Below, piece after piece: positions 1-9,863 of a DNA stretch of 64,000 nucleotides. Positions within the stretch are counted from its first letter, which is position 1. The number at the start of each line of letters is the position of its first letter. The stretch covers positions 248,001-312,000 of the forward strand of contig JAUXYP010000001.1 of NCBI GenBank assembly GCA_030694265.1, written 5' to 3'. The notes under the pieces were generated by a model. That model ran no database searches. It was not told the origin of the DNA and saw only the letters and a list, made by a program, of their open reading frames with translations. The DNA comes from Sulfuricurvum sp. (GTDB taxonomy: Bacteria; Campylobacterota; Campylobacteria; Campylobacterales; Sulfurimonadaceae). A program made the position numbers and the translations under genes.

Positions 1-1
1 T

Positions 2-127
2 ATTGCTATGAGCTTTTTAGTGGCGGGTTTACGATGCGGGATGGAGGTTGAAGATATTGAATGTATCAATACTTCATTTCCTAACTTTTTTGATCTATTA
101 GGACAATGCACCAAGGTAACACGATGA
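2..127 (+). CDS. aroA: 3-phosphoshikimate 1-carboxyvinyltransferase, C-terminal end (partial)
   Basis: The first in-frame codons read [25 protein letters not shown] and stop at a TGA at 125-127. This matches the very end of EPSP synthase, where the DHRIAM-type motif and the terminal NTSFPNFF stretch are characteristic. The enzyme joins PEP to shikimate 3-phosphate in the chorismate pathway. The start lies outside the window. The stop overlaps the ispH start in an ATGA arrangement, so the two are translationally coupled. The fragment is short, so the call leans on both the tail sequence and the known aroA-ispH-rpsA order in Campylobacterota. Confidence 0.85.
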   Translation: MAMSFLVAGLRCGMEVEDIECINTSFPNFFDLLGQCTKVTR

Positions 128-957
128 AAATACAATTAGCAGAGAATTACGGATTTTGTTTTGGCGTTAAACGCGCCATTAAAATTGCGGAAGAAAATCG
201 TAACTCTGCAACCTACGGACCGCTTATTCATAATGCCAATGAAATAGATCGTCTTAAGCGTGATTTTAATGTAGCATTGAGTGAGAATTTGGAAAGTTTT
301 CATGCCGGCGATACGGCAGTTATTCGTACTCATGGTATTCCAAAAGAGGAACTTTCTCTCTTGCATGAGCGTCAAGTAAATGTGATTGATGCAACCTGCC
401 CGTATGTTACGAAGCCTCAGCAAATTTGCGAAGAGATGAGTGAACAAGGATACGATATCCTCATTTTCGGAGATGAATCGCATCCTGAAATCAAAGGGGT
501 AAAAAGCTACGCAACCGGAAAAGCGTATGTGGTCAATTCGGTGGAAGAGGTTGATGCACTTCATTTACGTGAAAAAGTGGCCGTTGTTGCTCAAACGACG
601 CGAAAAATAGAAGAGTATCAGCAAATCGTTGGCAAATTGATGACAACACACAAAGAGGTGAGAGTTTTTAATACAATCTGCAACGCTACATTAGAAAATC
701 AAGATGCTATCTATAAACTAGCACGTGAAGCGGATGTGATGATTGTGATTGGGGGGAAGAATTCTTCCAATACCAAACAACTTCATTCCATCGCGTTGAG
801 CGAATGTGCCGACAGCTACTATATCGAAAGCGATGTTGATTTACAAGCACAATGGTTTACGAATAAGACTCTTTGCGGTATCAGTGCGGGCGCTTCTACT
901 CCCGATTGGATTATTCAAGGGGTAATTGAAAAAATTCAAGCCTTGACGCAGCCTTAA
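124..957 (+). CDS. ispH: 4-hydroxy-3-methylbut-2-enyl diphosphate reductase (IspH)
   Basis: IspH is the last enzyme of the MEP isoprenoid pathway; it reductively dehydroxylates HMBPP to IPP and DMAPP with a [4Fe-4S] cluster. The three cluster cysteines are visible in YGFCFGV (Cys12), DATCPYV and NTICNAT, and substrate-binding motifs THGIP, SHPEIKG and SSNT are in place. The ORF track begins at 106, but the start at 124 gives a normal N-terminus ([14 protein letters not shown]) and the ATGA overlap with aroA, so I take 124. Length is 277 residues, normal for the family. rpsA follows after 73 bp with its own promoter. Confidence 0.96.
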   Translation: MKIQLAENYGFCFGVKRAIKIAEENRNSATYGPLIHNANEIDRLKRDFNVALSENLESFHAGDTAVIRTHGIPKEELSLLHERQVNVIDATCPYVTKPQQICEEMSEQGYDILIFGDESHPEIKGVKSYATGKAYVVNSVEEVDALHLREKVAVVAQTTRKIEEYQQIVGKLMTTHKEVRVFNTICNATLENQDAIYKLAREADVMIVIGGKNSSNTKQLHSIALSECADSYYIESDVDLQAQWFTNKTLCGISAGASTPDWIIQGVIEKIQALTQP

Positions 958-995
958 TTTCCTCTTTTCTAATCAAAAAAAAAGCATTTTTACGC

Positions 996-1001
996 TATAA
1001 T
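996..1001 (+). promoter_or_regulatory. TATAAT -10 box upstream of rpsA
   Basis: A perfect TATAAT stands 30 bp before the rpsA start, preceded by A/T runs (aaaaaaaaagcattttt), the pattern typical of sigma-70 promoters in Campylobacterota, which often lack a clear -35 box. It suggests that rpsA is also transcribed independently of aroA-ispH. Confidence 0.6.
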
Positions 1002-1030
1002 CAGCCAATTTTAGTTACAAGGGAATAGGC

Positions 1031-2686
1031 ATGGCTTTCGATAACGAAGCATTTGAAGAAGAAAATTTTGCTGAAATGCTGGAGGCATCGTTCAAAGAGC
1101 AAGAATCCACACGCATTACAGAAGGTGAAGTAGTAGAGATCCAAGAGAGTGATAACCGCGCATTGGTAGGCGTTGGTGAAAAACTTGAGGGTATCCTTTC
1201 ATTGGATGAAATTCGTGATGCAGCAGGCAATCTTCTTTTTAACGTTGGCGATAAAATTACCGTTATGGTAATTGGACATTACAATGAGCGTCCAAAAATT
1301 TCGTACAAAAAAGTACTTGAGCAAGAAAAAACATTGGCATTTATTAATGCTCATAAAGAAGACTTTGAATCGGTTGTAATCGAAGCATTGGTTACTAAGA
1401 AGAACAAAGGCGGCTATCTTCTTGAAGCGGATGATGTTCATTTCTTCCTTCCTCGTTCACTCGCAGCGTTCAAAGACACAGACCAAGTTGTCGGTAAGAC
1501 AATTAAGGCACAAGTGGTCAAAGTTGACCCAGCAGAGGCATCAATCGTTGTTTCTCGTCGTAAACTTTTCAATGATGAACGTAAGCGTAAAAAAGAGGTG
1601 ATCGACGCATTGATGGAAGAGGGTAAAGTTATCCAAGGTACCATCAAAAAGATCACTAGTTACGGTATGTTTGTGGATGCTGGCGGGATTGACGGTTTGG
1701 TTCATTACAATGAAATCAGCTACAAAGGTCCTGTTAACCCGTCTAAGCTTTATAAAGAAGGCGACATCGTTAACGTAAAAGCAATCGCATACGATAAAGA
1801 AAAGCGTCACCTTTCTCTCTCAATCAAAGCGGTTCAATCTGATCCATGGAAAGAAGTGGAAGAAGCATTGGATGAAGGTGATACCATCACTGTTACCGTC
1901 AGCAACATCGAGCCATATGGTGTTTTTGTTGATTTGGGTAATGATATCGAAGGCTTTTTGCACATCTCTGAAATCACATGGGATAAAAACATCAAGCATC
2001 CAAAAGACTATTTGACAATGGGTCAAGAGATTGACGTTGAAGTGATTGAAATCAATTCTGATACGCATAAATTGCGTGTGTCCTATAAGCGTCTTCAGCC
2101 GAAACCGTTTGAAGAGTTTATGAAGAAAACCAGAGAAGGAGATGTTGTTACAGGAACAGTTACTTCTTTGACTGATTTTGGTGCATTTATCAAAATTAAT
2201 GGCGTAGAAGGATTGCTTCATAATCAAGATCTTTCATGGGACAAAAATGCGAAATGTAAAGAAACACTAAAAGTCGGTGATGAGATCGAAGTAAAAGTAG
2301 CAAAAATCAACGTCGAAGACGAAAAAATTTCTTTAAACCGTAAATCATTGGAAGAGAGTCCAATTGATAAATTTGCACTGAATCATAAAATGAATGAGGT
2401 TGTGAGTGCAACTGTCCGTGACATTAAAGACTTTGGTGTATTCGTTTCATTAGAAGGCGGTGTTGATGCATTGATCCGTAATGAAGACCTTTCACCAATG
2501 GAGCCCGAAGAGCTTCAAATCGGTCAAGTTATTGATGCTGTCATCATGGTTATCGATCCAAAACGTGACCGTATCCGTCTTTCGGTACGTAAGTTAGAGC
2601 GTATCAAAGATCAAGAGATGCTCAATGAGATTAATGATAACGATGCGCACAGTCTCGGTGATTTGATTAAAGATAAATTTAAATAA
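1031..2686 (+). CDS. rpsA: 30S ribosomal protein S1
   Basis: S1 binds mRNA and helps load it on the 30S subunit. The 551-residue protein shows six tandem S1 (OB-fold) repeats, recognisable by the recurring YGMFVDAGGIDGLVH, YGVFVDLGNDIEGFLH, FGAFIKINGVEGLLH and FGVFVSLEGGVDALI segments; the first two repeats are more divergent, as usual. The length matches bacterial S1. The start at 1031 follows a short purine-rich stretch (aaggga). The downstream small gene and serA lie within a few bases and probably share its transcript. Confidence 0.97.
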   Translation: MAFDNEAFEEENFAEMLEASFKEQESTRITEGEVVEIQESDNRALVGVGEKLEGILSLDEIRDAAGNLLFNVGDKITVMVIGHYNERPKISYKKVLEQEKTLAFINAHKEDFESVVIEALVTKKNKGGYLLEADDVHFFLPRSLAAFKDTDQVVGKTIKAQVVKVDPAEASIVVSRRKLFNDERKRKKEVIDALMEEGKVIQGTIKKITSYGMFVDAGGIDGLVHYNEISYKGPVNPSKLYKEGDIVNVKAIAYDKEKRHLSLSIKAVQSDPWKEVEEALDEGDTITVTVSNIEPYGVFVDLGNDIEGFLHISEITWDKNIKHPKDYLTMGQEIDVEVIEINSDTHKLRVSYKRLQPKPFEEFMKKTREGDVVTGTVTSLTDFGAFIKINGVEGLLHNQDLSWDKNAKCKETLKVGDEIEVKVAKINVEDEKISLNRKSLEESPIDKFALNHKMNEVVSATVRDIKDFGVFVSLEGGVDALIRNEDLSPMEPEELQIGQVIDAVIMVIDPKRDRIRLSVRKLERIKDQEMLNEINDNDAHSLGDLIKDKFK

Positions 2687-2689
2687 TTT

Positions 2690-3175
2690 GTGATGCGACG
2701 ATTCGCTTATTGGCTCTTTCCGATTATAGCCATTTTTGTAGCTGTTTTTATCGTCGTATTAATGATTGAAGTCAATCCTGTTGCACCTGCTATAGGGCAG
2801 GATATTGCTTTGGATGAAACGCCAAAACCGCTCCTCTCGGAGGAGAGTTCATCGGGATGGATTAAGAATTTTAACATTAGTCATGAAAAAGAGTATTTTT
2901 ACCCTGTCAATGAAGTGACCATTGCATTAGATGATAATGAGAGTCATACGAAAGCTCAACAATATCATCTGGTAGTTCCTTTGAAAGATTCTTACGAGTT
3001 CTTTTGTCTTAAGCAAGAACTTAAAAATAGTAACCTTCCTTATCTCTTGAACCAAGAGGGGGAGGGAATGACCGCGTTGATTGATTCAGCCGATCACACT
3101 AAGCTAACTACCCTTGTAGCGAAACTAAAAACCTATCAAATTTCGGCGACTTTATCGTCGTTTAAAGAGGATTAA
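2690..3175 (+). CDS. Conserved small membrane-anchored/periplasmic protein between rpsA and serA
   Basis: I do not recognise a functional family. The protein has about 161 residues, with one strongly hydrophobic segment near the N-terminus (LFPIIAIFVAVFIVVLMIEV) that acts as signal anchor, then a hydrophilic part expected in the periplasm. The first possible start is GTG at 2690; ATG at 2693 is equally possible. No clear Shine-Dalgarno is visible, so translation may be coupled to the rpsA stop 3 bases upstream. It ends 4 bases before serA. A putative periplasmic protein occupies the same slot (rpsA-x-serA) in Campylobacter as I recall, which supports a real and conserved gene. Confidence 0.8.
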   Translation: MMRRFAYWLFPIIAIFVAVFIVVLMIEVNPVAPAIGQDIALDETPKPLLSEESSSGWIKNFNISHEKEYFYPVNEVTIALDDNESHTKAQQYHLVVPLKDSYEFFCLKQELKNSNLPYLLNQEGEGMTALIDSADHTKLTTLVAKLKTYQISATLSSFKED

Positions 3176-3179
3176 ACCT

Positions 3180-4769
3180 ATGGAAAAATTTAAAATCGTT
3201 GTTTGTGATCATATTCATGAAGAGGGTCTCAATCTCCTGCGTGCAGACGATCAAATTGAGATGATATTTGCGGCTGATATGGATAAAACAGCCTTGTTGG
3301 ATGTTGTGGCAACTGCTGATGTTGCTATTACCCGCAGCTCAACAGATGTTGATGATAAGTTTATTCAAGCGGCACGCTCAAAGCTCAAAGCGGTTGTTCG
3401 TGCCGGTGTAGGTGTTGACAATGTGGATATTCCAGGATGTTCAAAAGAGGGAATTATCGTCATGAATGTTCCGACTGCCAATACGATTGCTGCAGTTGAA
3501 TTAACGATGACGCACATGCTGTCTTGTATGCGTATGTTTCCGTATTCTCATGATCATTTGAAAAATCAGCGTATCTGGAAGCGTGAGAAATGGTATGGGT
3601 ATGAACTCAAAGGAAAAAAATTGGGAGTCATCGGTTTTGGTAACATCGGTAGCCGCGTCGGTATTCGTTCCAAAGCATTTGAAATGGAAGTTATTGCCTA
3701 TGACCCGTATATTCATCCCTCAAAAGCAACGGATGTCGGTGCTAAATATACCAGTAATTTCCAAGATATTTTAGACTGTGACATTATTACCATTCATACG
3801 CCTAAAAACAAAGAAACGGTGGGGATGATCGGTGCAGAAGAGATAGCCAAAATGAAAGACGGTGTTGTCCTCATTAACTGTGCGCGTGGCGGATTGTACG
3901 ATGAAGAGGCTCTTTATGAGGGGCTTAAATCACGTAAAATTCGTTTTGCAGGGATTGATGTTTTCAATAAAGAACCGGCAACCGATCATAAGCTTTTGGA
4001 TTTGGATAATATCTGTGTCTCTCCGCATTTGGGTGCTAATACGTTTGAATCGCAGTTAAATATTGGTTTAGAAGCAGCACAGCAAGCCATTGAAGCAGCA
4101 AAGGGTATTGCGTATCCGCATGCACTAAACCTTCCGATTGATGAAACAAAGATTCCTTCTTTTGTTAAACCATTTTTAGAGATGAGTCAAAAAATCGGAT
4201 TTTTAGCGTCTCAAATGAATAAAGCGCCAATCATTTCTATCAAAATAAGCGGCCGTGGCGATATTGCTCAATATGTTAGCTCTCTCGCTACTTTTGTAAC
4301 AGTAGGTGCATTGGCTGAAATGTCAGGTGAAACGATTAACTATGTTAATGCCGATTTCGTGGCAGCCGAGCGCGGTATCAAAATTGAGACCGAAGAACTT
4401 CCTGGAAGCCCTGTTTATAAAAACTTGGTTACCGTTAGATTAACCACCGATAAAGACGTGATTGAGATCAGTGCTACGATGTTCAATGATGATGTGCAAC
4501 GCATTGTAGATATCAACGGATTTGGTGTTGATGTTGAGCCAAAAGGGAACATGATTTTGTTTAAAAATACGGATGTTCCTGGTGTTATCGGTCACGTTGG
4601 CACCACGTTGGCAGCCCATGCCGTTAATATTGCTGACTTCCGTTTAGGCCGTAATAAAAGTGGTCAAGCGTTAGCCGTCATTATTGTTGATTCTGCAGTC
4701 AGTGAGAAAACACTCAAAGAATTAGCCTCTTTAGAAGCATGTATCAGCGTCTCTTACGCGCGACTTTAA
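3180..4769 (+). CDS. serA: D-3-phosphoglycerate dehydrogenase
   Basis: First enzyme of serine synthesis: oxidises 3-phosphoglycerate to 3-phosphohydroxypyruvate with NAD+. The N-terminal catalytic half shows VRAGVGVDNVD, the Rossmann motif GVIGFGNIGSRVG, NCARGG and the catalytic HLGANT segment. An intervening ASB-like domain (about 310-450) and a C-terminal ACT domain (LFKNTDVPGVIGHVGTTLA) follow, so this is the long 529-residue form in which serine feedback via ACT is common in the family. It is the last gene of the aroA-ispH-rpsA group. No convincing terminator follows; the 179-bp gap contains a promoter for the next gene. Confidence 0.96.
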   Translation: MEKFKIVVCDHIHEEGLNLLRADDQIEMIFAADMDKTALLDVVATADVAITRSSTDVDDKFIQAARSKLKAVVRAGVGVDNVDIPGCSKEGIIVMNVPTANTIAAVELTMTHMLSCMRMFPYSHDHLKNQRIWKREKWYGYELKGKKLGVIGFGNIGSRVGIRSKAFEMEVIAYDPYIHPSKATDVGAKYTSNFQDILDCDIITIHTPKNKETVGMIGAEEIAKMKDGVVLINCARGGLYDEEALYEGLKSRKIRFAGIDVFNKEPATDHKLLDLDNICVSPHLGANTFESQLNIGLEAAQQAIEAAKGIAYPHALNLPIDETKIPSFVKPFLEMSQKIGFLASQMNKAPIISIKISGRGDIAQYVSSLATFVTVGALAEMSGETINYVNADFVAAERGIKIETEELPGSPVYKNLVTVRLTTDKDVIEISATMFNDDVQRIVDINGFGVDVEPKGNMILFKNTDVPGVIGHVGTTLAAHAVNIADFRLGRNKSGQALAVIIVDSAVSEKTLKELASLEACISVSYARL

Positions 4770-4919
4770 GCTTTTTTTAGCCTCTCCTCTTTGGAGGATG
4801 GTGTCAATATTATTGTCAAAAATCAGACTTTTCTTTTTTATACTCTCCTCGCTTAGTATTTTTACCATTCTTTTCTAATCTATTAAGTATTTTATTGGTT
4901 TATTTGCAAATATACAAGT

Positions 4920-4925
4920 TATAAT
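4920..4925 (+). promoter_or_regulatory. TATAAT -10 box upstream of the PAS/receptor pair
   Basis: TATAAT lies 24 bp before the ATG at 4949, in AT-rich DNA, followed by a good ribosome-binding site (aaggggt). It is the likely promoter of the two-gene receptor unit. Confidence 0.55.
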
Positions 4926-4948
4926 TTAACAGATAATAAGGGGTATAT

Positions 4949-5437
4949 ATGGCAAATAATGAGTTGACGTTTGGTGAAAATGAGTTTATCGTTTCAAAAA
5001 CAGATTTGAAGGGGAATATTACGTATGGGAATAGCCTTTTTATTAAAATTTCAGGCTATGAGGAAAATGAATTACTGAACAAGCCTCATAATATTTTACG
5101 CCATATTGATATGCCTGCACTCATATTTACATTATTATGGGAACGCATTCGCAAAGGTGAAGAAATTTTTGCATATGTTAAGAATAAGACAAAACAAGGA
5201 GATTTTTATTGGGTGTTTGCGCATGTAACGGCATCTTTAGATGCTAGTGGACAAATGATCGGTTTTCATTCTGTACGACGACGTCCGACACAAGAGGCGC
5301 TTTCAGTAATTAAACCTCTGTATACAGATTTGTTGCGTATTGAAAAAACAGGAGGAGTGGATGCATCCCGTAAACACCTCGAATCCATTCTTGCACAAAA
5401 AGGGGTCAATTATGACGAATTTATCTTCTCTCTCTAA
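4949..5437 (+). CDS. Single PAS-domain redox/energy sensor, CetB-like
   Basis: A 162-residue soluble protein made of one Aer-type PAS domain (about 8-120) and a short helical tail. Family signs are the [10 protein letters not shown] segment, [11 protein letters not shown] (usually RHPDMP; Pro is Ile here), and the conserved aromatic in KQGDFYWV, which in Aer-type PAS domains lines the FAD pocket. The next gene is a membrane chemoreceptor and overlaps it by 26 bp. This split of PAS sensor and receptor is the arrangement of CetB and CetA in Campylobacter energy taxis. FAD binding and an energy-taxis role are inferred from that similarity. Confidence 0.85.
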   Translation: MANNELTFGENEFIVSKTDLKGNITYGNSLFIKISGYEENELLNKPHNILRHIDMPALIFTLLWERIRKGEEIFAYVKNKTKQGDFYWVFAHVTASLDASGQMIGFHSVRRRPTQEALSVIKPLYTDLLRIEKTGGVDASRKHLESILAQKGVNYDEFIFSL

Positions 5438-6854
5438 AGTTCAGTATGCTAATCTAATTTCGCTTGGGATTTTCGCACTTGCCCTCAGTGTAGAATTTAT
5501 CATTGATGGCTTTAGCTGGGTCCGGATGTTTAATATTGCCAATTTTGGGCTGGCGTGGTTTATGTACATTAACCTTCGCGCTGCACAAGAAACTATCCGT
5601 AGTCTTGCCTCCATTATAGATGGTGCTAAACAAGGAAATCTGGAAGGAAGGATAACTCATATAAAAGACCATGGAGAGCTCAAAGATCTCGCATGGAATA
5701 CCAATAATCTCCTTGATCAGCTCGAAATTTTTATGCGGGAGATCAGTGCCGGTATCAATAATGCGAGTAAAAGTATTTTTTACCGTCAGATGATTCCTAA
5801 GGGACTTGCGGGTACATTTAATTATAATGCTGTCTTGATCAACAAAGCGATTCATGCTATGGAAGAGAGTCATGCACATATTGAGCGTATTGCTGTCAAT
5901 TCAACGCTGGGTGAAATCGGGCGCGGTATTGCGGGAGGTCTTACCGTTATACAGAGTGATTTGCAAGATAGCATTAAGAACCTTGATGAAATTGTGGGGG
6001 TGAGTAAAGTCACAGCGGATAACTCCAGCCGTACGGTCTGTGACCTCGAAAAGATCATCACTAAACTCTCTTCTCTCATTGAGCTCGTTGGAATCTCCAA
6101 TGATGCGATTAATGCCCTTAACAATAAAACCAATGAAATTAATTCAGTCCTTGATTTGATCAAGGATATCGCTGATCAAACGAATCTGCTGGCATTGAAT
6201 GCCGCTATCGAAGCGGCACGGGCAGGGGAACACGGGCGCGGATTTGCCGTTGTTGCGGATGAAGTCCGTAAATTGGCGGAACGGACTCAAAAGGCAACCG
6301 GCGAGATCGGGATCGCAATACAAACACTTCAGCAAGATGCTTCTGACATTCAAAATAATTCGGATGATATGAGTATTATTGCAAATGAGTCAAGTAGCAC
6401 GATTGAAACATTTCGAGATACCCTTCATTCGTTTAATCGTGATGCGCTTTCAACGGCTTTTCAAGCAGACATGATTCAAAAAACTACCTTTATCACGTTG
6501 GCTAAAATTGACCATGTCGCTTTTAAATCGAATGTTTTCAGTGCTATATTCCAAGGGCGTACAAAAGCCACTTTCTCCGATCATCATAGTTGTCGTCTCG
6601 GAAAATGGTATGATACGGGAATAGGGAAAGAGAAGTTTTCTCATCTCCCGAGCTTTCGTTTGGTGGAAAGACCTCATGCGCTTGTACACAGTAAGGCGCA
6701 TGAAAATCTCGCATTTATCCAGGGTGAGGATAGAGTGGTTGCAAACAAAGAGGTCATCGTCCGTAATTTCTTGGAGATGGAAGACGCCAGTGATGAGCTC
6801 TTGGTTATTTTAGATACTCTTCTGAGTGAATCCGCGGCTCAAAAGCAGCTATAA
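5412..6854 (+). CDS. CetA-like membrane chemoreceptor with C-terminal CZB zinc-binding domain
   Basis: The ORF track starts at 5340, but the ATG at 5412 ([15 protein letters not shown]) sits just before the membrane segments and is preferred. The protein (480 residues) has two closely spaced hydrophobic segments with almost no periplasmic loop ([29 protein letters not shown]), a linker/HAMP-like part, the canonical receptor tip [32 protein letters not shown], and a C-terminal CZB domain. The four expected zinc ligands can be seen: His in KIDHVAFK, Cys in [10 protein letters not shown], His in ERPHALVH and His in SKAHENL. It probably transmits the state of the preceding PAS protein to CheA/CheW; the CZB part may add sensing of metal or oxidants, as reported for other CZB receptors. 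Confidence 0.9.
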   Translation: MTNLSSLSKVQYANLISLGIFALALSVEFIIDGFSWVRMFNIANFGLAWFMYINLRAAQETIRSLASIIDGAKQGNLEGRITHIKDHGELKDLAWNTNNLLDQLEIFMREISAGINNASKSIFYRQMIPKGLAGTFNYNAVLINKAIHAMEESHAHIERIAVNSTLGEIGRGIAGGLTVIQSDLQDSIKNLDEIVGVSKVTADNSSRTVCDLEKIITKLSSLIELVGISNDAINALNNKTNEINSVLDLIKDIADQTNLLALNAAIEAARAGEHGRGFAVVADEVRKLAERTQKATGEIGIAIQTLQQDASDIQNNSDDMSIIANESSSTIETFRDTLHSFNRDALSTAFQADMIQKTTFITLAKIDHVAFKSNVFSAIFQGRTKATFSDHHSCRLGKWYDTGIGKEKFSHLPSFRLVERPHALVHSKAHENLAFIQGEDRVVANKEVIVRNFLEMEDASDELLVILDTLLSESAAQKQL

Positions 6855-6888
6855 ACATTAAGGGTGTCTTCTTTTAGTCCCTCTTTGT

Positions 6889-6894
6889 TATAAT
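6889..6894 (+). promoter_or_regulatory. TATAAT -10 box upstream of mutS7
   Basis: TATAAT 28 bp before the mutS start, preceded by a T-rich stretch (ttttagtccctctttg). Likely promoter of the mutS / acyl-CoA synthetase pair. Confidence 0.55.
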
Positions 6895-6922
6895 CTACTA
6901 CTTTTTTAAAGCGGGTAAGTGG

Positions 6923-9850
6923 ATGAATATTGAAGAGATCGGGGCGTTGTTACAGAGTAAAAACAAGCTCCTTTCGGAAGTTTATTTTGAGCTTCAGCGT
7001 GCTTGCGAAGCCAAATACGGTCCCGATGCGCTCGTGATCATAGAAATTGGATCCTTTTTCGAGATTTATGAGGTCAATAATGAAACGATGAAAATCGGAA
7101 AGGCGAAAGAAGTTGCCGAGTTTCTGAACATTCAGCTCACCCGTAAAAACAAAACGATACTCGAAAACTCCGTACAAAATCCCCTTTTAGCCGGTGTGCC
7201 TACGGTATCCATTGAACGTTATCTGGGCCGTTTAGTCCAATCCAAAAAATACACAATTGTCCTCGTACGTCAGCAGGGCGAACCTCCTCATATCAAACGC
7301 TATATTTCCAATATTATTTCTCCCGGTACCAATTTTGACTACATTGCTGAAGTGAGTGAAAATTACATTGCTTCCCTTTTGATTGATCAAAATAACGGTG
7401 TTTATTCAGTAGGATATGCCGCCATCGATGTAGGGACGGGTAAAACACTGATCAACGAGATTCATGGTACACGTGAGGACAAAACGTATGCGTTGGATGA
7501 GATTTTCACTCTACTGCAAAGTTATCTAACCTCTGAAGTGGTTGTGACCTTTTGCGACAGTAGTATTGATGTTGAAGAGGTCAATCGTTATTTGGAACTC
7601 AAAAGTCATCATCGCAGTAACCGCAACGAGAAGAGGCTGCGTATCGATTACCAAAATGAGTTATTTGAGCGTATTTATCAGATTCGCTCGCTTTTAAGCC
7701 CCATTGAATATCTGGATTTGGAGCGTTTTGCGTATGCTTCAGAGTCATTGGCCCTTTTGATTCATACTATCATTGATCATGATCCGGCTATTATTGAAAA
7801 AATGAATCGCCCAACTTTTTTGGGAACAAACCGATATATGTATCTGGGCAATAATGCGGCGGAGCAGCTTGGGATAATCTCCAGAGATAATGATGAAATG
7901 ACACTGCTAAAGCTGATCGATAAAACATCGACTGCAATGGGTAAAAGGCTGTTGCGCGAACGCTTACTTAATCCTATTTGTGATGCTAGTTTATTAAATG
8001 AACGATATGATCTCATTGAAAAAATGGAAGATCATATAGCCCCATTGGAAACAAAACTCAAAGAAGTGTACGATTTAGAGCGTATTTTACGCCGCTTGAA
8101 ACTGGGTAAGCTCCACCCCTATGAACTTGCCTACTTTTATGCCTCATTAACTGCGGCAGAGAGTTTGTTCACTGATGCCAAGCGGTTAGGGATAGATTAT
8201 GACAAAAGCAGTGCGGTAGAAGCACAGCTGTGTGCGAGTGAATTGAAACGTATTTTTGATATTGATTCGTGTGCGAAATATCGGCGTGATCAGGTGAATG
8301 AAAACCTCTTTAATGAGGGAATAGACCCCGCTATTGACGCGTTGGAGCGACTGCAAGAAACCAATGAATCGAAGCTACAGCTGATCATTGAGCACATTGA
8401 TAAGCATTTTGAGAGTGGAAATGGTCCGTATGCGTCGATAGGGTGGCTGGAGAGTGAGGGGTATCATTTGCTGATGACCCGTAATCGGTATGTCAATGTT
8501 GAGGAAGTACTGCATAACAGCTTTTTTACCATTGAGGGGACACACTATTTTTTCCGTGATTTCCAGATTCGCAAACTTAAAACGACGGTGAAGCTCACTT
8601 CTGCACTGCTTGATGATCTTTCCATCGAAAATGCAGGGGCAAAATCTCGAATGCTGGCTATGGTCAAAGAACGCTATCGTGAGCAGATGGAAGCGATCGA
8701 AAAACGGTTTTCCCATGCGATTGAACATCTGATTTCTTTTTTAGCCGTTGTCGACGTATCGCTTAGTGCTGCAAAGGTAGCGAAGCAATACCGCTATGTT
8801 CGTCCGATACTGGTTGCCAATGAATCCAAAACGTTTATCGAAGCGGTTGGATTGCGCCATCCGTTGATCGAATCACGTGAAGAAAACGGTATTTTTATCC
8901 CCAATGATCTGTTTTTAGGGGATGGGGCTAACCACACATATGTAGAACATGCTACGCTGGAAAATGCCAAAGAGGTTAACGGCGTATTGCTGTACGGGAT
9001 AAACTCCAGCGGTAAGTCATCACTGATGAAAAGTATAGGTATCGCGGTCGTAATGGCACAAGCGGGATTTTTTGTCCCGTGTGCGATGTTGCGGTTTTCT
9101 CCTGTGGATAAATTACTGACGCGTATCGTTTCCAAAGACAATCTTTATAAAGGGCTCTCCACGTTTGCGGTGGAGATGCTGGAACTGCGCAATATTTTCA
9201 ATCGTGCAACGCCCAACAGTCTGATTTTAGGAGATGAAATCAGTCACGGTACGGAGACCGAGTCCGCATTGGCGATTGTGGCGAGTGCTATCTTGAAATT
9301 ACGAGAGATTGGCAGTCTTTTTATCTTTGCAACACACTTGCATCAGCTCTCTAGTTTGAGTGAAATACAAAAAGCACAGAACATCGTATTGCTGCATTTA
9401 GGGGTTTACTACGATGAAGCCACGGACAAGCTCGTCTATGACCGCAAACTCAAAAACGGGAGCGGTAGCACGCTGTACGGGTTGGAGTTTGCCAAATCGC
9501 TGCATATGGATGAAACGTTTATCCAAAAAGCGTATGAGATACGAGGGCGTATCGGGGATACGAAGGGTGAGATATCGCAACTCAAACGAGAGAAAAAGAG
9601 CCGCTATAACAGTAAACTCTATTTGACTAAATGCGCGTTGTGCGATGAAGCTGTGGATGAAGTCCATCACATTATCCCACAAGCCAACGCGGATGAGGGC
9701 GGTTCTATCGGTCATTTTGGGATGAACCACCGTTACAATTTAATACCTCTTTGTTCAAAGCACCACAGGCTCGTCCATGAGGGCAAAATTGCCATTCATG
9801 GGTTTGTGATGAGCGAGGATGGATTGCGACTGAGTTATTCAGAAACGTAA
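6923..9850 (+). CDS. MutS-family mismatch-binding ATPase with C-terminal HNH nuclease (MutS7 type)
   Basis: The 975-residue protein starts with a mismatch-recognition domain that keeps the Phe-x-Glu signature (IGSFFEIYE), followed by connector, lever and clamp regions. The ATPase has Walker [10 protein letters not shown] (about residue 692) and Walker [10 protein letters not shown] (about 766), then the TETESALA and ATHLH motifs. At about 903-955 a treble-clef HNH domain follows: [26 protein letters not shown]. MutS with a C-terminal HNH is described as the MutS7 group, known from Campylobacterota, octocoral mitochondria and some giant viruses. The attached nuclease could do the nicking that MutL/MutH do elsewhere, which is an inference. 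No mutL is present in the window. Confidence 0.9.
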   Translation: MNIEEIGALLQSKNKLLSEVYFELQRACEAKYGPDALVIIEIGSFFEIYEVNNETMKIGKAKEVAEFLNIQLTRKNKTILENSVQNPLLAGVPTVSIERYLGRLVQSKKYTIVLVRQQGEPPHIKRYISNIISPGTNFDYIAEVSENYIASLLIDQNNGVYSVGYAAIDVGTGKTLINEIHGTREDKTYALDEIFTLLQSYLTSEVVVTFCDSSIDVEEVNRYLELKSHHRSNRNEKRLRIDYQNELFERIYQIRSLLSPIEYLDLERFAYASESLALLIHTIIDHDPAIIEKMNRPTFLGTNRYMYLGNNAAEQLGIISRDNDEMTLLKLIDKTSTAMGKRLLRERLLNPICDASLLNERYDLIEKMEDHIAPLETKLKEVYDLERILRRLKLGKLHPYELAYFYASLTAAESLFTDAKRLGIDYDKSSAVEAQLCASELKRIFDIDSCAKYRRDQVNENLFNEGIDPAIDALERLQETNESKLQLIIEHIDKHFESGNGPYASIGWLESEGYHLLMTRNRYVNVEEVLHNSFFTIEGTHYFFRDFQIRKLKTTVKLTSALLDDLSIENAGAKSRMLAMVKERYREQMEAIEKRFSHAIEHLISFLAVVDVSLSAAKVAKQYRYVRPILVANESKTFIEAVGLRHPLIESREENGIFIPNDLFLGDGANHTYVEHATLENAKEVNGVLLYGINSSGKSSLMKSIGIAVVMAQAGFFVPCAMLRFSPVDKLLTRIVSKDNLYKGLSTFAVEMLELRNIFNRATPNSLILGDEISHGTETESALAIVASAILKLREIGSLFIFATHLHQLSSLSEIQKAQNIVLLHLGVYYDEATDKLVYDRKLKNGSGSTLYGLEFAKSLHMDETFIQKAYEIRGRIGDTKGEISQLKREKKSRYNSKLYLTKCALCDEAVDEVHHIIPQANADEGGSIGHFGMNHRYNLIPLCSKHHRLVHEGKIAIHGFVMSEDGLRLSYSET

Positions 9851-9863
9851 AGAGGATAGGTCA

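Noticed and set aside
4790-4805. Short dyad TCCTC/GAGGA after serA as a terminator
   Set aside because: Only five base pairs and no T run afterwards; too weak to call.
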